This document shows, one piece after another, positions 1 to 7,014 of a DNA stretch of 16,749 nucleotides; the stretch's first letter is position 1, and the number at the start of each line of letters is the position of its first letter. The DNA lies in the NCBI GenBank assembly GCA_002309425.1, contig DBXD01000018.1, positions 2,104 to 18,852 of the forward strand. The letters run 5' to 3'. The stretch comes from Cyanobacteria bacterium UBA1221. GTDB lineage: Bacteria; Cyanobacteriota; Vampirovibrionia; Gastranaerophilales; Gastranaerophilaceae. The translations under genes and the position numbers were made by a program. The notes below the pieces were generated by a model. That model was not told the DNA's origin. It was given only the letters and a program-made list of their open reading frames with translations, and did no database searches.

Positions 1-414
1 GTTACCGGTGTTGAAATGTTCAGAAAATCATTAGACCAAGGTCAAGCAGGTGACAATATCGGTGCTTTGCTTCGTGGTATTGATAAAACTGATATCCAAC
101 GCGGTCAGGTTTTGTGTAAGCCCGGTTCAATCCACCCGCACACAAAATTCACTGCTAACGTTTACGTATTGACTAAAGAAGAAGGCGGTCGTCATACTCC
201 GTTCTTCCCGGGTTACAGACCTCAGTTCTACATCAGAACAACTGACGTTACCGGTTCAATCAAATTCGACGGTCAAATGGTAATGCCTGGCGACAACGTA
301 GTTATGGAAGTTGAACTTATCGCTCCTGTAGCTATCGAAGAAGGTATGAGATTCGCTATTCGTGAAGGCGGTCATACTGTTGGTGCAGGTGTTGTTGATA
401 AGATTATTGAATAA
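1..414 (+). CDS. tuf: Elongation factor Tu, C-terminal part (5' end outside window)
   Basis: EF-Tu is the GTPase that delivers aminoacyl-tRNA to the ribosome in the cytoplasm. The reading frame is open from base 1, so the gene enters from the left; only the last 137 residues are here, about a third of a typical EF-Tu of about 400 residues. What is visible is the end of beta-barrel domain 2 (Val-Thr-Gly-Val-Glu-Met-Phe, then the Asp-Asn-Ile-Gly stretch) and all of domain 3. It includes the HPHTKF segment, the GGRHTPFF segment that contacts tRNA, the GYRPQFYIRTTDVTG segment and the terminal RFAIREGGHTVGAGVV signature. The ATG at base 16 is an internal Met, not a start. A strong terminator follows 27 bases after the stop, so no further str-operon gene (for example rpsJ) follows here. 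Codon use is GC-richer than in the neighbours, as expected for a highly expressed gene. Confidence 0.98.
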   Translation, partial: VTGVEMFRKSLDQGQAGDNIGALLRGIDKTDIQRGQVLCKPGSIHPHTKFTANVYVLTKEEGGRHTPFFPGYRPQFYIRTTDVTGSIKFDGQMVMPGDNVVMEVELIAPVAIEEGMRFAIREGGHTVGAGVVDKIIE

Positions 415-440
415 TTTTCTTATCATTAAACAATAATTAA

Positions 441-471
441 AGAGGAAGATTTTTATCTTCCTCTTTTTTAT
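441..471 (+). terminator. Rho-independent terminator of tuf
   Basis: A perfect 10-bp stem, agaggaagat (441-450) with atcttcctct (455-464), has a TTTT loop and is followed by a run of T. It ends the tuf transcript. The opposite side has only a weak T-run, so it may act poorly on the minus-strand gene that ends at 496. Confidence 0.93.
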
Positions 472-495
472 TTTCCCCTACAATTTGCCATATAT

Positions 496-705
496 TTATA
501 CAACAGCATTACGCTTCAATACATCATACTTTGTATGTCTGACTTCATTAGCTTTAAGATAATTCATAATTGACCTTGAAATCATTATATTTCTTTTAAT
601 TGATTCCGTACTCATTTCATAGAAAATTTCATCCAGCTCACTAATTTCGCAAGCTTCAAGAAACTCTTCAATAGTTGCATCCGAATATAATTGTTCTTTC
701 CCCAT
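496..705 (-). CDS. Small hypothetical protein, 69 aa
   Basis: I do not recognise this protein. It has an acidic N-terminal half (Glu/Asp-rich helix, about residues 3-30) and a basic, Lys/Arg-rich C-terminal half, with no signal peptide or membrane segment. It is predicted to be a small soluble helical protein. The start is supported by AAAGGT 6 bases upstream of the ATG on the minus strand. It stands alone, converging on tuf, and diverges from the EF-hand gene at 916. The balanced charge pattern and good ribosome site favour a real gene, but with 69 residues and no family match it stays uncertain. Confidence 0.6.
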   Translation of the reverse strand: MGKEQLYSDATIEEFLEACEISELDEIFYEMSTESIKRNIMISRSIMNYLKANEVRHTKYDVLKRNAVV

Positions 706-854
706 AATTTTTACCTTTGTGTTTTTATATCCCTTACATATATATAAAGTATTTTTGTTTCAAAAAATTGCCTTTTTTAAAAAAAATAATTCTTTAGGAT
801 TAGCTGAAATTTATTATCAGGTTCATTTAAAAGCCGTTTTTTACAAAAAATTGC

Positions 855-882
855 TTGACATTTACGCAAAAAACATTAGAAT
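855..882 (+). promoter_or_regulatory. Sigma-70-type promoter of the EF-hand gene
   Basis: A perfect -35 TTGACA (855-860) and a -10 TAGAAT (877-882) are separated by 16 bases. The predicted transcription start is near 889, giving a leader of about 27 bases with GAGGG (904-908) as ribosome site for the ATG at 916. It sits inside a weak open frame (719-916), which argues against that frame being a gene. Confidence 0.75.
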
Positions 883-915
883 AATAATGGATTACATTAA
901 CATGAGGGTTTTATA

Positions 916-1473
916 ATGGCAGGTTCAGGCGGAAATTCTTTATTGGCAGGCATATATTCAGGACTATCAAATACATATTCTTATTTGGCGGCGCAGTATC
1001 CTGATAAGGTTACGCTGGAAAATATAAATAAAGCAAGAACAGATTCTAAGACTGCAAACATTATTAATCAGGGTTTTGCTTCATATTTACAGACTAATTT
1101 TCAAAATATTGATAAAGATAAAGATGGTATTATAAGTACCGAAGAAATGAATAATTTAACAAATACCCTGACTACACAGGGATTAACCAAAGATGAGTTA
1201 ACTCAGTTGTATGCAACGGGTTCAAGCGGATTATCCGCATCTACAATTGAGAATATTCTCCAGCATTTTGATGATATGGATTCTAACCACGACGGAAGAA
1301 TCACCAGCGCAGAGATTTCTGCATATAATGTTGAATCCTCCAGAATAAAAAAGGAAGATGAATTTAACGCAAGAAAAGCAAGCAACATGTCCGTGTTTTA
1401 CGGGAATGAAGATTCTTCTGTTGATTCGTACAGCATTTTGAGTTACAGATACAGCAATACAACTCAAAAATAA
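916..1473 (+). CDS. EF-hand calcium-binding protein, 185 aa
   Basis: Two canonical 12-residue EF-hand loops are visible: residues 66-77 (DKDKDGIISTEE) and 122-133 (DSNHDGRITSAE). Both have Asp at position 1, Asp/Asn at 3, Asp at 5, Gly at 6 and Glu at 12, so both should bind Ca2+. They lie about 56 residues apart, with helical stretches between that resemble a calmodulin-like pair. The first 30 residues are Gly/Ser/Ala-rich without a charged n-region or a clear signal peptide, so a cytoplasmic location is most likely. The C-terminal 45 residues are polar. It has its own promoter and a GAGGG ribosome site 7 bases before the ATG. It converges on the ftsQ operon. The biological partner is unknown; an EF-hand-like segment also occurs in the glucosaminidase-like protein at 11787. 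Confidence 0.88.
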   Translation: MAGSGGNSLLAGIYSGLSNTYSYLAAQYPDKVTLENINKARTDSKTANIINQGFASYLQTNFQNIDKDKDGIISTEEMNNLTNTLTTQGLTKDELTQLYATGSSGLSASTIENILQHFDDMDSNHDGRITSAEISAYNVESSRIKKEDEFNARKASNMSVFYGNEDSSVDSYSILSYRYSNTTQK

Positions 1474-1512
1474 TTTATCTGTTTAGTTGCGTATGAAAAA
1501 GGAAAGTTTGAC

Positions 1513-1540
1513 GGGGTATATTTATAAATACCTCGTTTAT
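1513..1540 (+). terminator. Possible terminator after the EF-hand gene
   Basis: A 7-bp stem with one G-T pair (1513-1519 with 1528-1534) has an 8-base loop and is followed by a T-rich but interrupted tract. It lies between the convergent EF-hand and ftsQ genes, where a terminator is expected. The T-tract is poor, so this is a modest call. Confidence 0.4.
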
Positions 1541-1582
1541 TATTAAGTACTAAATAAAAGCAAAAAGACATGCCCTTTACTA

Positions 1583-2458
1583 TTACTTTAATTTTATATA
1601 ATTTACTTTTTCCCAACTCACATCAATATAATCAACTTTTGTTTTCATATATTTTACCTGCGGTAGTATGGAAGAAATTCTTTCTATTCTCTCATATAAA
1701 TTACCATCAGGTTTTCCCAGTCTTATTCTTACGGATTTTACCTTAACAAAAACATTATTAGGGTCTCTCATATCTATATATTCAATAGGTTCTTTTGCAT
1801 ATGTTGCAATATATGCGGCAATTTTCTGGATTTCTGCTATACGTGAATTTGTCCATACCGTATATCTGTTTTCCCCGTTTGTTTGAGCCAGCACCCTGAT
1901 AGTTTTGAGATTTTCAGGCAGGGGCATAAAATCCTGCCCCATCAAAATCCCGTCATCTGCAAAAGCACCTATAACCGGAGATTTTTCGTCCGCCGAAATT
2001 GAAATTACCGGATTTCTTTCCTTTAATATAATCACTAACCTTGCAGGAAACGCATATCGTCTTATATATACATTTTTTACAGGTTTTAATTTTTTTAAAT
2101 CATTCTCTATCTGAGAAGTTCTCATCATATATATAGGTCTGTTCGGGATTTTGTGTATTTTTAAAACAGCAAAAACCCTGTGCGGTTTTACAATTTTGTT
2201 ATTTTTAATAATTATTACATTACTGTTAGCTTTTGTGTAAGCATCTTTTGGTAAGTACCACTGCGGCATTTTGGAAATATAAAACAGAGCAAAAAGAATA
2301 AACAAAGTCATAAAGAAGCGGAATGTTTTTCTGAAAACATTCTGCTTGCGCCTGCCTTTTCTGATTTTTCTTGATTTTCTGACTTTTTTAACCAGTTTGG
2401 CAGGATCAACGACCTCGTTGTTACTATTTTGTTCTACGCTTTGAGTTTCTTCTTCCAT
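1583..2458 (-). CDS. ftsQ: Cell division protein FtsQ/DivIB, 291 aa
   Basis: FtsQ is a single-pass membrane protein of the divisome that scaffolds FtsB/FtsL and links to septal peptidoglycan synthesis. The layout fits the family. There is a cytoplasmic tail of about 45 residues that is very basic at 21-46, one membrane segment at about 47-63, then a POTRA domain at about 79-150 ending in FPARLVIILKERNPV, the usual family pattern of aromatic-Pro...Leu-x-Ile-x-(Val/Leu)-x-Glu-Arg-x-Pro. The beta-domain follows to the end. Length is typical. The identity is strengthened by position as the last gene of murC-murB-ddl-ftsQ, 6 bases after the ddl stop. No ftsA or ftsZ follows; the next gene converges. 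Sequence divergence in the beta-domain is normal for this family. Confidence 0.9.
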   Translation of the reverse strand: MEEETQSVEQNSNNEVVDPAKLVKKVRKSRKIRKGRRKQNVFRKTFRFFMTLFILFALFYISKMPQWYLPKDAYTKANSNVIIIKNNKIVKPHRVFAVLKIHKIPNRPIYMMRTSQIENDLKKLKPVKNVYIRRYAFPARLVIILKERNPVISISADEKSPVIGAFADDGILMGQDFMPLPENLKTIRVLAQTNGENRYTVWTNSRIAEIQKIAAYIATYAKEPIEYIDMRDPNNVFVKVKSVRIRLGKPDGNLYERIERISSILPQVKYMKTKVDYIDVSWEKVNYIKLK

Positions 2459-2464
2459 TTTATC

Positions 2465-3418
2465 CTATTTATTAAGTCCGACACTGTTTAAAATTAAAAG
2501 CACCAATTCATCATAACTTATACCCATAGCAGCAGCCTGAGCCGGCAAATCGCTTGTTTCCGTCATTCCGGGACTTGTATTTATTTCAAGAAAATACGGT
2601 TCGTCATTCATTACCATAAAATCAACTCTTGAAACACCTGAACAGCCTGCCGTTTCATGCGCTTTGACGGCAATTTCTTTTATGTGTTTTGTCGCTTTTT
2701 CGGATAATGCTGTTGACGGAACAATAAAGTCTGACATTCCTTTTGTGTATTTCGCCTCAAAATCGTACCATTCGTTTTTCGGTCTTATTTCAAGAATTTC
2801 CGTAGCAAAAGCTTTTCCGTCTTTCTCCAATACCCCAACAGTTATAAAAAATCCGTCTATAAATTCTTCTATCAAAACATCCGCATTAAATTTAGTTGCT
2901 TCTTCATAGGCAGGAACAAGTTCTTGCGGGGTATTAACTTTTGTCATACCAAAACTTGAACCCTCACAGACAGGCTTTGTAATAAGGGGGTATCTTAGCC
3001 CTTGGCATGCCTTTACAACATCTTCACCTTTTCTTACAAAAACTGATTTAATAAGCGGAATATCTTTGCAGGTAGAAAGAACACGCTTTGTGTACTCTTT
3101 ATTCATACAAATAGCACTGGACATAACCCCGCATCCGGCATAAGGTATTTTTAAAATTTCCAAAACACCTTGAACACATCCGTCTTCTCCGTATTTACCA
3201 TGCAAAGCATTAAAAGCATAATCGTATTTACCGTCAGCAAGTTTTTGGGCTATATTTTTATCCACAACGACCAATTCGGCATTATCATACCCGAGTCTTT
3301 TTAATGCTTCAAAGCAGCCTTTTCCCGAGCGCATTGAAACTTCGGCTTCAGATGACATACCGCCGCAAAGTACGGCTATTTTTGCATTTTTTTCTACTTT
3401 ATATTCAATATTCTGCAT
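2465..3418 (-). CDS. ddl: D-alanine--D-alanine ligase, 317 aa
   Basis: This ATP-grasp enzyme joins two D-Ala using ATP, giving the dipeptide that MurF adds to UDP-MurNAc-tripeptide. Signatures visible: GGMSSEAEVSMRSG (19-32), HGKYGEDGCVQGVLE (73-87), PYAGCGVMSSAICMNKEYTK (92-111), the EEFIDG ATP-grasp strand, and the C-terminal metal-binding FLEINTSPGM. The omega-loop reads Glu-Ala-Lys-Tyr, the Lys-Tyr pair typical of D-Ala-D-Ala ligases rather than D-Ala-D-Lac (VanA-type) enzymes, so vancomycin-resistant precursors are not predicted from this gene. Its first 25 bases overlap the end of murB, indicating translational coupling. Length is normal for the family. Confidence 0.97.
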   Translation of the reverse strand: MQNIEYKVEKNAKIAVLCGGMSSEAEVSMRSGKGCFEALKRLGYDNAELVVVDKNIAQKLADGKYDYAFNALHGKYGEDGCVQGVLEILKIPYAGCGVMSSAICMNKEYTKRVLSTCKDIPLIKSVFVRKGEDVVKACQGLRYPLITKPVCEGSSFGMTKVNTPQELVPAYEEATKFNADVLIEEFIDGFFITVGVLEKDGKAFATEILEIRPKNEWYDFEAKYTKGMSDFIVPSTALSEKATKHIKEIAVKAHETAGCSGVSRVDFMVMNDEPYFLEINTSPGMTETSDLPAQAAAMGISYDELVLLILNSVGLNK

Positions 3419-4290
3419 AATTCAACCTCTCTTATATTCTTGTTCCCTAAATATTTTACTTCAGGTTCTAATTCAATTTCAAATTTTTCTTTAACTTCTG
3501 TATACATTTTATACATTAAATTTAAAATATCCTCGGAAGACCCGTTTTCGCAATTTATTATAAAGTTTGCATGATTTTCCCAGACTTTTGCACCGCCGCA
3601 ACTGAAACTTTTTGCCCCGACTTCATCCAAAAGTTTGCCTGCAGAATTTCCTTCAGGATTTTTAAATACACTCCCGCAATTTGGCAAAGCTAAAGACGGC
3701 TGGTGAGATTTCCGGAAAGCCAGATTTTCTTCCATCTGCTTTTTTATTTCGGCTTTCGGTTTTTGTTTGAGTTCAAACTCTCCCTGTAAAACAACTAAAC
3801 CGTCACTTTCGCATCTTGAAGTGCGGTAGGCGAAATTTAACTCTTCTTTTGATAGTTTTACAATTCCTTCTTCTTTTGAGTAGCAAATAGCACTCGTTAA
3901 CGTATCGCTGACTGCCTGACCGTTAGCAGAAGCATTCATATAAATTTCCCCTCCGACAGAACCCGGAAATCCAATCATAAATTCCAAACCTGACAGACCT
4001 GCTTCGCAGGCAAGCTGTGCCAATTTCGGGCCTTTTACTCCCGCATCGGCAACTACTCGCATTCCGTTTATTTGGACATTATCCATTTTTGTTGTAAGAA
4101 TAACTTTTCCGTCAAATCCGTCAGAAGAAACCAAAGTATTTGAAAGATTGCCGAAAACTTTTACATCACTTTCCCCGGATAAAAGAATTTCACACATTTC
4201 CTCAATATTTTGCGGAAAAACGACCTCGCCGATTTTTCCGCCGATTTTAAAAGTCGTGAAATTCTTTATTTCAAAATCTTTTTCAATCAT
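3394..4290 (-). CDS. murB: UDP-N-acetylenolpyruvoylglucosamine reductase, 298 aa
   Basis: MurB is an FAD enzyme that uses NADPH to reduce UDP-GlcNAc-enolpyruvate to UDP-MurNAc in the cytoplasm. The FAD-binding half carries NFTTFKIGG near the start and the FPGSVGGEIYMNASANG segment. YRTSRC supplies the substrate-contacting Arg; CGSVFKNP contains the Ser that protonates the intermediate; NHANFIIN is conserved; and the Glu of ELEPEVKYLG near residue 278 is the likely catalytic acid. The size and the short C-terminal domain fit the type II (Gram-positive-like) class. The gene begins 1 base after the murC stop and overlaps ddl by 25 bases, so the C-terminal tail after EVKYLG is encoded over the ddl start region. 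Confidence 0.97.
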   Translation of the reverse strand: MIEKDFEIKNFTTFKIGGKIGEVVFPQNIEEMCEILLSGESDVKVFGNLSNTLVSSDGFDGKVILTTKMDNVQINGMRVVADAGVKGPKLAQLACEAGLSGLEFMIGFPGSVGGEIYMNASANGQAVSDTLTSAICYSKEEGIVKLSKEELNFAYRTSRCESDGLVVLQGEFELKQKPKAEIKKQMEENLAFRKSHQPSLALPNCGSVFKNPEGNSAGKLLDEVGAKSFSCGGAKVWENHANFIINCENGSSEDILNLMYKMYTEVKEKFEIELEPEVKYLGNKNIREVELCRILNIK

Positions 4291-4291
4291 A

Positions 4292-5695
4292 TTACCTTAC
4301 AACAACCTGAGAAAGGGCAAGCAGTTCTTTTCCTAAACCTGTAATAGTGCCTGCGCCCAGGCCAATTACCACATCCCCCTCTTTTAATTCGGGCATTAAC
4401 TGTTTTGCGACATCAGAAATTTTACCGGGCATATATACACATTTTACTTCCGATTTTTCACAAAATTCGTTTACAAAATTCTGAGAATTTACACCGTCTA
4501 TCGGGTCTTCACTTGCTGCATATATATCCGTTACAACCAGTTCATCAATACCTTCAAACGCCTCCATAAAATCATTCCAGAGATTTTGAAATCTTGTATA
4601 TCTGTGCGGTTGAAATACTGCTATAACCCGCTTATCTTTAAATGACTTTGAAGCAGACAGGGTAGCTTTTATTTCTGTCGGATGATGTGCATAATCATCA
4701 TAAACAGTTACACCGTCAAATTCGCCGACCTTTTCAAACCGCCGCCCCATGCCTGTGAAAGTTTCAAAATGACAATTTACCAAATCCATATCTACACCTG
4801 ATGAGTGTAAACTTGCCCATACAGCAAGCGAATTATAAACATTGTGTACCCCTTTTAAGCAGATTTTTAAAGTAGTTTGAAATTCCCCGTTATAATAGAT
4901 ATTAAATGTTGTATAATCCTCTCCGTATGTAATATTTTTTGCACAGTAATCGGTATTTCCGCCGATAGAATAAGTCAGAATTTTTGCGTTATTTGTCAAT
5001 TCATTCTCCGCAAAATATTTCATCAGACGTTTAACACCCTCATTATCGGCATTTGCCAATATTACACCGTTTTCTTTCATGTTTGAGAGAAAACTTTCAA
5101 ATGTTTCCAAGATAGAATCTAAACCGTTTTTATAAAAGTCAAGATGATCGGGTTCCAAATTATTGACAACAACGCAATTTGGAGAATATTTAACGATTGT
5201 TCCGTCACTTTCGTCAAGCTCAGCAATGAAAAACTTGTCATTTGCACAATTTGCATTGGTATGTAATTCCGGAATCAACCCGCCCACAACATAAGACGGT
5301 TTCAAATTGGCTTTTTCCATAACGTAAGAACACAGACCGCTTGTTGTTGTTTTGCCGTGAGTACCAGAGTATCCTATAAAAAATCTTTCGTGCTTTGAAA
5401 TTTCCGACAACAAATCCGAACGATGCCAGATGGTCAGGCCTAATTCTCTTGCTCTGACCATTTCGGGGTTGTCTTTTCTGATTGCAGTACTTGCTATCAC
5501 GGTACAATCCGCCGGAACATTATTTGCATCGTGTCCTATATAAACTTTTGCGCCGAGTTCTCTTACTTTTTGCACATATTTACTGTCGCTGATATCGGAA
5601 CCGGAAACTTCAAAACCCTTTTGCAAAAGGTATTTTGCGAGTCCGCTCATTCCGACTCCGCCTATTGCTATAAAATGATATTTCTTATTATTCAA
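4292..5695 (-). CDS. murC: UDP-N-acetylmuramate--L-alanine ligase, 467 aa
   Basis: MurC adds the first residue, L-Ala, of the peptidoglycan stem peptide to UDP-MurNAc with ATP. Domains: N-terminal Rossmann-like UDP-binding part (FIAIGGVGMSGLA, 8-20), P-loop GTHGKTT (111-117), the central-domain ELDESDGT and NNLEPDHLDFY segments, and DDYAHHPTEI at the start of the C-terminal domain. The frame stays open to an ATG at 5749, but that start has no ribosome site, would add 18 odd residues, and overlaps a TATAAT (5738-5743). I prefer the TTG at 5695, preceded by AGGG and AAGG, which gives MNNKKYHFIAIGG as in other MurC proteins. It is first gene of the murC-murB-ddl-ftsQ operon. Confidence 0.95.
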   Translation of the reverse strand: MNNKKYHFIAIGGVGMSGLAKYLLQKGFEVSGSDISDSKYVQKVRELGAKVYIGHDANNVPADCTVIASTAIRKDNPEMVRARELGLTIWHRSDLLSEISKHERFFIGYSGTHGKTTTSGLCSYVMEKANLKPSYVVGGLIPELHTNANCANDKFFIAELDESDGTIVKYSPNCVVVNNLEPDHLDFYKNGLDSILETFESFLSNMKENGVILANADNEGVKRLMKYFAENELTNNAKILTYSIGGNTDYCAKNITYGEDYTTFNIYYNGEFQTTLKICLKGVHNVYNSLAVWASLHSSGVDMDLVNCHFETFTGMGRRFEKVGEFDGVTVYDDYAHHPTEIKATLSASKSFKDKRVIAVFQPHRYTRFQNLWNDFMEAFEGIDELVVTDIYAASEDPIDGVNSQNFVNEFCEKSEVKCVYMPGKISDVAKQLMPELKEGDVVIGLGAGTITGLGKELLALSQVVVR

Positions 5696-5737
5696 AACCT
5701 TATTCCCTAAAAAAATTAATAGTGTAACTACTATTAA

Positions 5738-5743
5738 ATTATA
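5738..5743 (-). promoter_or_regulatory. -10 element for the murC operon
   Basis: A perfect TATAAT on the minus strand lies about 43 bases upstream of the preferred TTG start of murC and predicts a leader of about 35 bases. No good -35 box is seen 16-18 bases upstream, so an activator or another sigma factor may be involved, or the promoter may be weak. Confidence 0.5.
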
Positions 5744-5856
5744 GTACATAAATAAATTTCAGGCCTGTATGTTATTAATTATTTACATTACAAAATCTCA
5801 TTAAAACAAGGATTGAGAGAAGTTAAAATTTTATATAAAAAATTCTTACAAATTTT

Positions 5857-5894
5857 GCGCAAAAAATTTTTTTTACGGGTTTTACACATAATAT
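5857..5894 (+). promoter_or_regulatory. Shared A-tract/T-tract promoter element, copy 1
   Basis: GCGC followed by A6 and T8, then ACGGG and TTTTA, leads into a CATAATAT -10-like stretch. The GC-A junction is 61 bases before the ATG at 5920. Five other genes in the window have the same arrangement at nearly the same distance. The copy at 14918 is the closest match, sharing the A/T tracts, ACGGG and TTTTA. Confidence 0.6.
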
Positions 5895-5961
5895 AAAATG
5901 TAAAAAAGGAGAAAATATAATGAAAATTTCAAACATCTGCAATCCGTACACAAGTTTTGGC
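5887..5961 (+). repeat. 75-bp direct repeat, copy 1
   Basis: These bases match 6535-6609 exactly, at an offset of 648. The block covers the -10-like region, the AAAGGAG ribosome site, the ATG and the first 14 codons (through Phe-Gly). Similarity continues upstream imperfectly into the A/T-tract element and stops abruptly at codon 15. Confidence 0.95.
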
Positions 5962-6477
5962 GCAAACATCGATGGTAATTATTATTTAAGAAACGGCGTC
6001 AGAAATGTCGTAGAAAATGGCTCTTTTGAGGACAAGAACCGGCTTTTAAATTTACTGAGCGTAATAAAGGACGATACCTCCGGTAAAACCTTCAAAATGG
6101 ATAAAGAAATACTAAGTTTTGATAATAAAATGGTAAGATATCTTTTCTCTATTGATGATAATCTGCTGTTTACCAGTCCTGCCTGTATTAATCCATCAGC
6201 TTTCCGCGATGAAGGAGATAAGTTATTTCTTCAAGAATTAGACAGTTTTGTAAAAAATAATTACAGCCAAAAAGTTTATAAAGAAGCTACCGGAAAAACA
6301 CCGGATTTTATGCAAAGATATTTAAACGTAGCAGCCGAAACAGATAAAAAATTTAGAAAGAGCCTTAGAGAAACCTTAAACTTAGCCCCTGAGCACTATA
6401 TAATGACTCCAAGAGGTAAAAAAATCCCATGTGATGCATTAAATAACCCTATTGATCCGGTTGACTATGTATGTTAG
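5920..6477 (+). CDS. Hypothetical protein with shared N-terminal tag, 185 aa
   Basis: The first 14 residues (MKISNICNPYTSFG) are identical to those of the gene at 6568, after which the two proteins are unrelated. The body is mainly helical, with many charged residues, no signal peptide and no membrane segment. It contains scattered Cys and ends in a Pro-rich tail (IDPVDYVC). I recognise no family. The start is fixed by AAAGGAG 8 bases upstream of the ATG. The gene is preceded by the shared promoter element and runs divergently from murC. The identical leader plus N-terminus suggests that a promoter and tag have been copied in front of different reading frames, or that this end is under gene conversion. 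Confidence 0.85.
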   Translation: MKISNICNPYTSFGANIDGNYYLRNGVRNVVENGSFEDKNRLLNLLSVIKDDTSGKTFKMDKEILSFDNKMVRYLFSIDDNLLFTSPACINPSAFRDEGDKLFLQELDSFVKNNYSQKVYKEATGKTPDFMQRYLNVAAETDKKFRKSLRETLNLAPEHYIMTPRGKKIPCDALNNPIDPVDYVC

Positions 6478-6507
6478 CAAATGTGCATTTTTATGCATAA
6501 AATAACT

Positions 6508-6540
6508 CAACAAAATATTTTTACAGGATTTACGCATAAT
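6508..6540 (+). promoter_or_regulatory. Shared A-tract/T-tract promoter element, copy 2
   Basis: This is a shorter, degenerate copy (CAACAAAATATTTTTACAGG, then ATTTAC and CATAAT) 58 bases before the ATG at 6568. It belongs to the duplicated leader and differs from copy 1 mainly in the length of the A and T tracts. Confidence 0.55.
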
Positions 6541-6609
6541 ATAAAATGTAAAAAAGGAGAAAATATAATGAAAATTTCAAACATCTGCAATCCGTACACA
6601 AGTTTTGGC
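6535..6609 (+). repeat. 75-bp direct repeat, copy 2
   Basis: Identical to 5887-5961; see that entry. Codon 15 differs (Ala in copy 1, Lys here) and no DNA similarity is seen beyond it. Confidence 0.95.
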
Positions 6610-7014
6610 AAACATACTGAAACTTATAAACATAACGGACATACCATCAATGTGGATTATGATACCAGCGGTTCCGTAATGAAAACTACCGAGTACGACA
6701 GCTTTAACAGGTTCGTAGAAGGCATTACTTTTGACGAGCAGTATAATATATCAGGCTACCACCGTATGGATTACAAAAATGATAGCACATCAAAAGAAGT
6801 TGTTGAATACTATAAAGATAATGGACAGGAATATACAAGAACAATGCGCTGGGAAAACAACGGGAATCAGAGATGCTATACCGAAAAATTTGACTCTTTG
6901 TTGGCTCCTGAAAATAATTACACTATTAAGCGCATTCACGACAAATCAGGGCAAACGAAGGAAATTATGTCGAACGGAAAACCTATCATTAAAGATGGGC
7001 AGCCATTATTTTAA
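6568..7014 (+). CDS. Hypothetical beta-repeat protein with shared N-terminal tag, 148 aa
   Basis: After the MKISNICNPYTSFGK start the body is a series of short Tyr/Asp/Gly-containing strands (for example INVDYDTSGSVMKTTEYDSF, then further stretches such as GYHRMDYKND, VEYYKDNGQEY and MRWENNGNQRCY), spaced about 20 residues apart. This is the look of YD/RHS- or MORN-like beta-hairpin repeats, but the match is too weak to assign. No signal peptide is seen. A longer open frame runs from an ATG at 6481, but it reads through the promoter element. The ATG at 6568 has AAAGGAG 8 bases upstream and matches the neighbouring gene exactly. The stop overlaps the stop of the convergent MEMO-AMMECR1 gene by 4 bases. 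Confidence 0.83.
   Translation: MKISNICNPYTSFGKHTETYKHNGHTINVDYDTSGSVMKTTEYDSFNRFVEGITFDEQYNISGYHRMDYKNDSTSKEVVEYYKDNGQEYTRTMRWENNGNQRCYTEKFDSLLAPENNYTIKRIHDKSGQTKEIMSNGKPIIKDGQPLF

Noticed and set aside
719..916. Open frame of 65 codons on the plus strand
   Set aside because: It begins in an A/T-rich leader with no ribosome site, has a low-complexity hydrophobic and Lys-rich product, and contains the clear TTGACA/TAGAAT promoter of the EF-hand gene.
5696..5749. N-terminal extension of murC to an ATG at 5749
   Set aside because: There is no ribosome site, it contains a TATAAT, and it would add a hydrophobic stretch that MurC proteins do not have; the TTG at 5695 fits the family start.
6481..6567. 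Longer start for the 6568 gene
   Set aside because: It reads through the shared promoter element and leader; the downstream ATG has AAAGGAG and matches the sister gene at 5920.
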